Part shown: positions 28,244 to 33,768 of the stretch, one piece after another
Position numbering within the stretch: the first letter of the stretch is position 1
Layout: the number at the start of each line of letters is the position of its first letter
DNA from: a virus
IMG/VR virus record: IMGVR_UViG_3300037346_000491
Coordinates: 1-33,768 of that record
Length of the DNA stretch: 33,768 nt
Strand: one strand, 5' to 3'
Notes under the pieces: model-generated
Told to the model about the DNA's origin: nothing
The model's input: the letters and a program-made list of their open reading frames with translations, nothing else
The model's database searches: none
Made by a program: the position numbers and the translations under genes

Positions 28244-28549
28244 ATGCAAAATGTAGTTTACACAATGGATCAAAAGATCCAAACAGTGCAAGAGCTTGTG
28301 GATGCTCTTTGAAAAAACACCACAGTGACAGAGGAAAACCACTTGTGGGCCTTTTTCAATGTTTTTGGTACAATGATTGATGAGCTTGCTTTTGACAAGA
28401 CAAAGAAGTGAGAACATGTTCCAAATCACAGGTTTGCACAATTCATCCACTTTGAGTTTTTGCCACAGTATTCTAAAATGCTTGGGTTTGATCTCAAACC
28501 ATATCAAGCAGATGCCAGAGACAGGATAAAGTGAAACCTCAATCTTTAA
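28244..28549 (+). CDS. Hypothetical early protein, 101 residues
   Basis: A small protein in ACCATG context after promoter copy 3. It is mostly helical: MDQKIQTVQELVDALGKNTT, NHLWAFFNVFGTMIDELAFD, and FAQFIHFEFLPQYSKMLGFD. It is rich in aromatic residues and has three UGA glycines. No family was recognised. As the first gene of an early operon it may be a host-takeover or replication accessory protein. Confidence 0.55.
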
Positions 28550-28568
28550 TCTTTAAACAAAAAACACT

Positions 28569-28865
28569 ATGTCAGAGCTTTTCTTTGTACTCTCAATGAT
28601 TATTGCACAACCTTTCATGACACCATGAGTTGTTATCCAGGATCATGTAAGAGAGATAGCCAAAACAGTTTCAATCATGCAACAAGTACAACCAGATTTC
28701 CTCACAGGATGCAAAATAGACCAGATTGTTTGATTGACCACATCAGTGGTTGTTATCAAGTGAAAATGTCCAGCAGGAGAAAAAATGCAGGATGTGAGAG
28801 TTGGGATTGACTACAAAAACCACCTTTGGATGAGAAAATGGCATACACAAGAGAGTTGGAACTAA
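28569..28865 (+). CDS. Hypothetical protein, 98 residues
   Basis: A small protein starting in a CACTATG context. The N-terminus is hydrophobic (MSELFFVLSMIIAQPFMTPG), possibly a signal or membrane segment. The C-terminal part is polar with VVVIKGKCPAGEKMQDVRVG. It has two cysteines. Three UGA glycines. No family was recognised. Confidence 0.5.
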
Positions 28866-28896
28866 AAACCTTTTTATACCACAACCACTAAAAACC

Positions 28897-29553
28897 ATGC
28901 TAAAAACAAGACTTGAAATGGCAAAGGAGGTTATCGATTCATATAATCAAGCATATATGCAATGAGAGACAATGGATCATATACAAGAGTGGATTATAGA
29001 TCAGATCAAAGTACAAAAAAAGCAATCAAGTATCACTATTGATGATGATGGTTTAGTTACAGATCTTGAAAGATGAGAAACGCCAGTATGTGATTGTTGT
29101 TGATCTCAAACACAATATATAAAAGTGTCGTTTTCTCAATCTTTTATCCCTATTTTGCAAAAGGTGCTTTTGCATTGTGTTAGTCATAAGATAAAAACTT
29201 CAGAGCATATCAACTTGGTAAGTATTAGAGATTTGCCACTATCTCATACAGAATACACAATCATGAATAAGATCTCTAACTTTGGACTTTTATATAGAGA
29301 AACGATTGACGGTAAAAAGATCAAGAGGGGGATATATTGAGTGCCACAAAAAAGAATCTTTGATTTTCTTAGTTGATCCTGGAGTGTCGCACAATACTAC
29401 TTAGTAAAGTCAACGACTGGCGAAAGGGTTCTAAGCAAAGCAAGAGTAACAATTGATCTGATCCAATCAGATCAATTGTTTATTGACTACAAAACAAATC
29501 AGCTACCAAAATATGTTGATTATATTTTATTTGATAACGTCCAGAAGTCATAA
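28897..29553 (+). CDS. Zinc-finger containing phage protein, DNA-binding candidate
   Basis: A 218-residue protein. The N-terminal 60 residues are helical. A Cys cluster, VCDCCGSQ, lies around residue 65-71, and the middle (SHTEYTIMNKISNFGLLYRE and GIYGVPQKRIFDFL) reads like a winged helix. Phage early regions often encode proteins of this layout (zinc ribbon followed by a winged-helix region). Function unknown, probably DNA binding. UGA glycines include the one in CCGSQ. Near its end is a perfect 14-bp inverted repeat (29449-29479), and its last codons lie in a 27-bp sequence repeated after the HNH cassette. Confidence 0.55.
29449..29479 (+). repeat. Perfect 14-bp inverted repeat
   Basis: ACAATTGATCTGAT, spacer CCA, ATCAGATCAATTGT. 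It lies inside the coding end of the zinc-finger gene. No T run follows, so a terminator is unlikely; an operator or RNA hairpin near the HNH insertion is possible. Confidence 0.8.
29506..29532 (+). repeat. 27-bp direct repeat, left copy
   Basis: A 27-bp sequence beginning CCAAAATATGTTGATTAT, identical to 30313-30339. The two copies flank the HNH cassette. This copy is coding (PKYVDYILF). Confidence 0.85.
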
Positions 29554-29696
29554 CAGAAAGACACAAAATACTGACATTATACATAAGAGATTATACACAG
29601 ATTAGACGCAAGTTGGATAGTAGGCATGTAGCATCCTCAGTAATCCTTAGGATGCAATCATGGTTGTTGTTGCAGTCAGTAGAAAACAAAAATAAA

Positions 29697-29909
29697 ATGA
29701 ATTTTATTGAAAGACTAAAAAGGGATTATGCTCTAAGAGGCAAAGACCTAAAAGAAGATTTAGAAAAAGCTGAAAATCCTCAAGCTATAATCGAGGAAAT
29801 CAAAAAACTAGAAAAACGTATAGAAAAACTATGAACAACAAAACAGAAAAACACCACGTCATACCAATATCGTTACACGGTTGGGACGTTAGAGAAAACA
29901 TCGTTGTAG
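29697..29909 (+). CDS. Small charged helical protein in HNH cassette
   Basis: Starts with MNFIERLKRDYALRGKDLKE, followed by a coiled helix ending EEIKKLEKRIEKL at 29831. In code 25 the next codon, UGA at 29832, is read as Gly and the frame runs on for 25 low-quality residues into the HNH gene, ending at UAG. In the standard code it would stop there, forming the usual ATGA coupling with the HNH start. The natural end of the protein seems to be at 29831, so the gene may derive from a standard-code genome. No family recognised. Confidence 0.5.
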
Positions 29910-30253
29910 TGACAAAAGAACAGCATGCTCATATTCATCGGACATTGAATGTTCATTATAACTACATACGTGGGTTCAAAAAGAAAACAAATCACAAGCT
30001 ATTTTTTGACAAAGACTATTTCATAGATTTGAGGATTCTTCATGTGGAGTATTTCAAAAGAATAGAATTGTTGCCTAGTGATCTAATTAACAAGCAAACA
30101 TTATCAATGTATTCCCAGATTTCTTATATAGAAGGAATGTATGGAGTACTGAGGTCAACAAAGATTAAAAGAGTTGGTACTAATTTTTCTTTCGCATTAC
30201 ATCTGTATCATGATGTCTTGTATAAAGCGGTTATCTACCAATCAAACAAGTAA
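29831..30253 (+). CDS. HNH-type endonuclease-like protein
   Basis: A 140-residue protein with an HNH-like core at the N-terminus: KHHVIPISLHGWDVRENIVV then TKEQHAHIH (His8-His9, Asn23, His32/His34/His36). This is the His-His ... Asn ... His pattern of HNH nucleases. The remainder is helical and basic, possibly DNA binding. No UGA codon; its five glycines are all GGN. It is the last gene of a segment flanked by 27-bp direct repeats and is followed by its own terminator, as for free-standing homing-type endonucleases. Confidence 0.68.
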   Translation: MNNKTEKHHVIPISLHGWDVRENIVVVTKEQHAHIHRTLNVHYNYIRGFKKKTNHKLFFDKDYFIDLRILHVEYFKRIELLPSDLINKQTLSMYSQISYIEGMYGVLRSTKIKRVGTNFSFALHLYHDVLYKAVIYQSNK

Positions 30254-30258
30254 CAAAA

Positions 30259-30293
30259 ACAGGGGGTATTTTATTTAAGTACCCCCTTTCTTA
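30259..30293 (+). terminator. Terminator of HNH cassette
   Basis: AGGGGGTA (30261-30268) and TACCCCCT (30280-30287) form an 8-bp stem around an AT-rich loop, followed by TTCTT. It is inside the inserted segment. Confidence 0.8.
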
Positions 30294-30312
30294 ATTTATC
30301 ATCTACAATATC

Positions 30313-30339
30313 CCAAAATATGTTGATTATATTTTATTT
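30313..30339 (+). repeat. 27-bp direct repeat, right copy
   Basis: Identical to 29506-29532. It forms the AT-rich leader just upstream of the VRR-NUC gene. Confidence 0.85.
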
Positions 30340-30352
30340 TCACATTTTGATC

Positions 30353-30742
30353 ATGACAGTACCAGTCGAGGATGTTGAAACAGAAAGCCTTGCACAATGG
30401 TTGAGGCTTTCAAAATACAAGTTTGCTCACATAGGTAATGAAAGTGGACAAAGAGGGACAAAAAACATCATTGCCATGATGGCCAAAAAAAAGAGGATGT
30501 GAGTGTCTCCATGATTTCCAGACTTTTGCATTGTACTCAAAAGGTGATCTTTGCTTTTTATTGAGTTGAAAAGGCAGAGGAAAAAAAATAAAAATTGAGA
30601 GCTTTGAGCATCACCATCAGTGGTTAGTGCTGAGCAAAAAGAACGGGTTGCGACACTTTCACAAATCCACAATGCAATGGCGTGTATTGCTTATGGTTGG
30701 AGAGAGGCAATGGATCAGATACTTTATTTTGAAAATCTATAA
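30353..30742 (+). CDS. VRR-NUC domain nuclease
   Basis: A 129-residue protein of the VRR-NUC family, PD-(D/E)XK-type nucleases common in phages and likely acting on DNA branches. It shows the core GVSPGFPDFCIVLKRG (Asp57), LLFIELKR (Glu71-x-Lys73), VSAEQKERVATLSQIHNAMA and IAYGWREAM, all typical in this order. The UGA glycines fall at conserved positions of the family, including the one in PGFPD. It probably belongs to the replication and recombination set. Confidence 0.82.
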
Positions 30743-30747
30743 TCACC

Positions 30748-31134
30748 ATGACAAAAAAAACAGCACCACAATCACAAGTTGAGGCATCACCAGAGGATCT
30801 GGCATATACAGAGTTTGTATGGCAACAGGCAGGTGAAACAGATATGTACAAGACAATTTTGTATGATCTCATATTTGATGCAAAAAATGCACACAGAGTA
30901 AAAAGCATCACAGCAAAAAATGCAGATGACTTTGCAAGAGTAGAGATTGGCACAAATTTCCTTTGAAAATATATTGTCCAACTGGTCAATGATGTGATTT
31001 CATTTGTTTGAGAGGAACACGGACGAGAGGAAAGCGAGGATGAGATAAGAGAAAAAATATGACTCGAGTTATTGAAAAGATTTGATAAAAACTCTTTATT
31101 TTTTCAACAAGAAAACGCATGAGATACAAAATAG
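30748..31134 (+). CDS. Hypothetical protein, 128 residues
   Basis: An acidic, mostly helical protein starting in ACCATG context six bases after the nuclease. It has SPEDLAYTEFVWQQAGETDM and MYKTILYDLIFDAKNAH in the first half, then VQLVNDVISFVGEEHGREES and IREKIGLELLKRF. No family was recognised. UGA glycines occur in FLGKY, FVGEE, KIGLE and NAGDT. Its last 16 bases overlap the next gene, suggesting translational coupling. Confidence 0.55.
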
Positions 31135-31421
31135 TTGATACAGGGGTATCGTTTGACGCACACAGAAGAGCGGTAAGCGTGGATATCATAAAAAGACCTT
31201 TTTTCTTTTGGATGAAACAAAAACCAATGATGTATAAAGTGTTTTTTGATCTCTATGATTTCAAAGTTACGCACAAGGTATATAATGGATATGCGACAAT
31301 TGATAAAGACTGGATCAATCTCGGTTACAAAAACAGAAATCAGATCAAGAATTTATTGATCAAACATTTTGCAGGAGACTACACAATTGGTAACTTTTGC
31401 AACACTATAAAAAAACTATAA
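31119..31421 (+). CDS. Hypothetical basic protein, 100 residues
   Basis: A basic protein overlapping its neighbour by 16 bp. It begins MRYKIVDTGVSFDAHRRAVS and has KPMMYKVFFDLYDFKVTHKV and WINLGYKNRNQIKNLLIKHF. It is probably a compact alpha/beta fold. No in-frame UGA. Its 3' end reads into the A/T repeat of promoter copy 4, so gene and promoter overlap. No family was recognised. Confidence 0.55.
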   Translation: MRYKIVDTGVSFDAHRRAVSVDIIKRPFFFWMKQKPMMYKVFFDLYDFKVTHKVYNGYATIDKDWINLGYKNRNQIKNLLIKHFAGDYTIGNFCNTIKKL

Positions 31422-31475
31422 AAAACCTTGCAAAATAAAAATAAATTAGTATACTCTCTTTGTGATTGTATCACA
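31405..31475 (+). promoter_or_regulatory. Strong early-type promoter, copy 4, with palindromic operator
   Basis: TTGCAA (31428-31433), 16 bp, TATACT (31450-31455). The perfect palindrome TGTGATTGTATCACA lies at 31461-31475, as in copy 2. The upstream A/T direct repeat overlaps the preceding stop codon. It drives the three repeat-protein genes. Confidence 0.85.
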
Positions 31476-31500
31476 TCTTTATTTCTTATATTTATATACC

Positions 31501-31974
31501 ATGCAATTTAATAAGACACGAGATCAAATGAATATCGTTGAAAAATTATCTTGTGCTAAATTCTTCCAAGAAGAAGCACTCAAAGACGAAAGCCGAAGAA
31601 TCAGAAGAGAGGCGTATAAACTTCTTTGATACACAAAAGAAGCACTCAAAGATTACAATCCTAAGACCAGAACAGAGGCATATAGAATGTTATGATACAC
31701 AAAAGAAGCTCTCAAAGATGACGACCGAAGAATCAGAAGAGAAGCATATAGAGTGTTATGATACACAAAAGAAGCACTCAAAGATAAAGATTCTGACATC
31801 AGAAGAGAAGCATATAGAATGTTATGATTTACCAAAGAAGCACTCGAAGATAAAGATTCTGACATCAGAACAGAGGCATATAGAATGTTATGATACACAA
31901 AAGAAGCTCTCAAAGATGACGACAGAAGAATCAGAGAAGAAGCTAAGATATTCTTAGACATGTTGGTCAAGTAA
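31501..31974 (+). CDS. 22-residue helical repeat protein, paralogue 1 (6 repeats)
   Basis: A 157-residue protein made almost wholly of 22-residue repeats with consensus LGYTKEALKDDDRRIRREAY plus two residues. Each repeat would form two helices, like HEAT or leucine-rich-variant solenoids. A 24-residue cap (MQFNKTRDQMNIVEKLSCAK) precedes them and IFLDMLVK ends them. The Gly of every repeat junction (LGYTKE or LGFTKE) is coded by UGA, so in the standard code the gene would break every 66 bases. The first of three paralogues with near-identical starts and leaders. Function unknown; a protein-binding scaffold is likely. Confidence 0.75.
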
Positions 31975-32005
31975 TAAAACCTTTTATATTACTTATTTAT
32001 ATACC

Positions 32006-32548
32006 ATGCAATTTAATAAGACACGAGACAAAATGTACGCAGATGAAAAATTATCTTGTGCTAAATTCTTCCCAGAAGAAGCACTCAAAAATGACGACTG
32101 GTACATCAGAAGAGAGGCGTATAGATACTTTTGATACACAAAAGAAGCATTTGAAGATAAAAACCGAATTATCAGAAGAGAGGCGTATAAACTTCTTTGA
32201 TACACAAAAGAAGCACTCAAAGATGACGACTGGTACATCAGAAGAGAGGCGTATAGAGTGTTGTGATTTACCAAAGAAGCTCTCAAAGATAAAGATCCTG
32301 ACATCAGATTAGAAGCATATGGGGTTTTTTGATTTACCAAAGAAGCACTCAAAAATGACGACCAAAATATCAGAAGAGCCGCGTATAAACTTCTTTGATA
32401 CACAAAAGAAGCATTTGAAGATAAAAACCGAATTATCAGAAGAGAGGCGTATAAACTTCTTTGATTTACCAAAGAAGCACTCAAAGATAAACATCCTGTC
32501 ATCAGATTAGAGGCAAAGATATTCTTAGACATGTTGGTCAAGGAATAA
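32006..32548 (+). CDS. 22-residue helical repeat protein, paralogue 2 (7 repeats)
   Basis: A 180-residue paralogue of the preceding gene with the same cap (MQFNKTRDKMYADEKLSCAK) and end (IFLDMLVKE) but seven repeats. Repeat variants include YFGYTKEAFEDKNRIIRRE and LGFTKEALKDKDPDIRLE, and two of the repeats are almost identical in DNA (KNRIIRREAYKLLG), suggesting internal duplication. UGA codes the Gly in all six junctions. Start in ACCATG context; no separate promoter visible in the 31-bp gap. Confidence 0.75.
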
Positions 32549-32578
32549 AACCTTTTATATTTCTTATATTTATATACC

Positions 32579-32923
32579 ATGCAATTTAATAAGACACGAG
32601 ATAAAATGTACGCAGATGAAAAATTATCTTGTGCTAAATTCTTTCCAGAAGAAGCACTCAAAGACGAAAGCCGAAGAATCAGAAGAGCCGCGTATAAACT
32701 TCTTTGATACACAAAAGAAGCACTCAAAGATGACGACTGGTACAACAGAATAGAGGCATATAGAATGTTATGATTTACCAAAGAAGCTCTCAAAGATGAC
32801 GACTGGTACATCAGAAGAGAGGCGTATAGATACTTTTGATACACAAAAGAAGCATTTGAAGATAAACATCCTGTCATCACAATAGAGGCAAAGATATTCT
32901 TAGACATGTTGGTCACTGAGTAA
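32579..32923 (+). CDS. 22-residue helical repeat protein, paralogue 3 (4 repeats)
   Basis: A 114-residue paralogue with the same N-terminal cap and C-terminal IFLDMLVTE but only four repeats. Its repeats are mosaics of those in the other two genes (KDESRRIRRAAYKLLG from one, KDDDWYIRREAYRYFG from another). This pattern fits unequal recombination between copies. UGA again codes each junction Gly. Position: last gene of the cluster begun by promoter copy 4. Confidence 0.75.
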
Positions 32924-33038
32924 ACATAAACAACTAAGATTTTATTTTGACACTTTACAAATTACAACAAATAAAAAACGTGAAGAGATTAACGCACTGA
33001 CTTTACAAGAGAAACAAAAACGCACTGATTTTACAGCG

Positions 33039-33305
33039 ATGCAAGAAAGAGGGATCGTGGTTTGGAGATCGTCGCATTGGATGTTATGCTTGAATGAAGC
33101 ACCATATGAATGATCTCATCATCATCTTGTGATGCGATACGTTGCACCAGACAAAAAAGACCATCGGTTATCTTTTGCAAAGAAATGTTCAAGTATAACC
33201 GCAAAATTTAGTTGATTATGATATGAGATTAGGAAAAATGCAGTTAGTAATATGTCATGTGATTTCAGATATCATATACACTTCATACTATGGGAACGAA
33301 AATAG
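33039..33305 (+). CDS. Hypothetical protein (start uncertain)
   Basis: At least 88 residues from the first in-frame ATG; the frame is open upstream to about 32916 with good-looking coding (QLRFYFDTLQITTNKKREEI), so a non-ATG start near 32950-32990 is possible. Visible parts are GIVVWRSSHWMLCLNEAPYE, HHHLVMRYVAPDKKDH and FRYHIHFILWERK. It has His clusters but no recognised motif. UGA glycines occur in YEGSHHH and FSGLGYE. It lies 22 bp upstream of the methyltransferase. Confidence 0.5.
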
Positions 33306-33327
33306 ATTTTAATTCTAACTAAAAACA

Positions 33328-33768
33328 ATGAACCAAGTTGTCCATTGAGACTGTCTTGTAGAGATGCAGAACATACCAGATAAGAGTATTGATATGATAC
33401 TATGTGATTTGCCTTATGGGACTACTGCGTGCAAATGGGATACCATAATCCCCTTTGAGCCACTCTGGGAGCAATACAAGAGGATTATCAAAGATAATGG
33501 AGCTATTGTATTGACAGCCAGTCAGCCGTTTACCAGTGCTTTGGTGATGAGTAATATCAAGATGTTTAAGTATGAGTGGATTTGGGAGAAAGAACAGGGA
33601 GTTAATTTTCTTTCTGCGAAAAAAAATCCTATGAAAGTTCACGAGAATATCCTTGTATTTGGTGGTAAAAATTATAATCCACAAATGACAACAGGAACAC
33701 CATATTTAAGTGGTAAAGGAACAAGCGGTGATGTTACTAATAATGTGACTAAAATTCAGACAAAAAAT
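33328..33768 (+). CDS. DNA methyltransferase, N-terminal part (window edge)
   Basis: The first 147 residues of a beta-class DNA methyltransferase (N6-adenine or N4-cytosine). It opens with [20 protein letters not shown], where the Gly of HGDCL is a UGA codon; motif IV is LCDLPYGTT (Asp27-Tyr30), then [17 protein letters not shown] and the YEWIWEK segment. The gene is cut by the window end within the variable region. The missing motif I and HPTQKP block are encoded at positions 2-238, so the genome probably closes here. It may protect phage DNA from host restriction. Confidence 0.88.

Larger units (their letters stand above)
29533..30339 (+). mobile_element. HNH cassette flanked by direct repeats
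   Basis: A segment of about 800 bp with a short leader, a small ORF, an HNH-type gene and its own terminator. Its right boundary is the second 27-bp copy. The HNH gene has no UGA codon, and the two ORFs meet at ATGA, where a standard-code UGA stop would overlap the HNH start. This looks like an insertion. 29554-29696 has a small hairpin (GCATCC/GGATGC) and no coding. Confidence 0.6.

Noticed and set aside
29554-29696. Group I intron core around the HNH gene
   Set aside because: No convincing P7 or core pairings were found, and the upstream gene already ends before it.
31600-32900. CRISPR-like array
   Set aside because: The 66-base units are coding, variable, and have no separate spacers.
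31993-32916. A 307-residue open frame on the - strand across the repeat genes
   Set aside because: It is the mirror of 66-base repeats, whose length is a multiple of three, so all frames stay open. The + strand frames have matching starts, ends and leaders.
1-33768. tRNA genes, including a UGA-reading glycine tRNA
   Set aside because: No cloverleaf-like sequence was noticed by eye; a tRNA scan would be needed to exclude one.

Overview
The window is almost all of a tailed (siphovirus-type) phage genome that reads UGA as glycine (genetic code 25). Every gene is on the + strand. Read with the standard code, the structural genes break into short pieces. Read with UGA as Gly and only UAA/UAG as stops, they become full-length proteins. 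In the terminase an in-frame UGA is the last glycine of the Walker A motif (RGH-UGA-KTT). Code 25 is known from Absconditabacteria (SR1) and Gracilibacteria, so the host is most likely one of these; which one cannot be told from the sequence. No tRNA gene was seen, so UGA decoding probably relies on the host glycine tRNA.

The two window ends encode the C-terminal and N-terminal parts of what looks like one DNA methyltransferase. The genome is therefore probably circular or circularly permuted and only a few bases to a few dozen bases short of closed. No integrase, partition gene or transposase was recognised.

Layout. 1-350: methyltransferase tail, terminator and a strong promoter. 380-2250: small HTH regulator, membrane coiled-coil protein, membrane-anchored lysozyme-like enzyme, membrane zinc-ribbon protein and a small unknown. 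2300-4480: candidate small terminase and large terminase. 4500-4980: HTH regulator. 5045-11100: portal, MuF protein with a zincin-like C-terminal region, XkdF-type protease, 2H-phosphoesterase-like protein, scaffold-like protein and major capsid protein. 11200-15090: membrane GAF-like protein, possible holin, head-tail connector, closure and completion proteins, and tail tube. 15160-20870: tail chaperone pair, tape measure, distal tail protein and tail hub. 20937-22930: glycine-rich tail adhesin and companion. 22935-23940: phospholipase A2-like protein and amidase endolysin. 24000-27960: Sak4-like ATPase, RecB-like nuclease, replication initiator carrying iteron-like repeats, and a DnaC-like loader. 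28240-31420: small early genes, VRR-NUC nuclease and an inserted HNH cassette. 31500-32925: three paralogous genes of 22-residue helical repeats. 33039-33768: a small unknown and the methyltransferase start.

Two promoter classes are visible. Four near-identical copies (TTGCAA, 16 bp, TATACT) precede the HTH gene, the Sak4 operon, a small early gene and the repeat-protein cluster; two of them carry a perfect palindrome at the probable start site. A second motif, AAAGACATTG, lies just after stop codons in seven gaps of the structural half. Many starts have the context ACCATG or CACTATG behind an AT-rich leader, with no Shine-Dalgarno sequence.

The most unusual items are: an adhesin whose C-terminal half is written with dozens of UGA codons; a MuF fusion bearing HEAGH; a 2H phosphoesterase-like gene in the capsid cluster; a phospholipase-like protein beside the endolysin; the 22-residue repeat family; a candidate origin inside the initiator gene; and an HNH cassette flanked by a 27-bp direct repeat.
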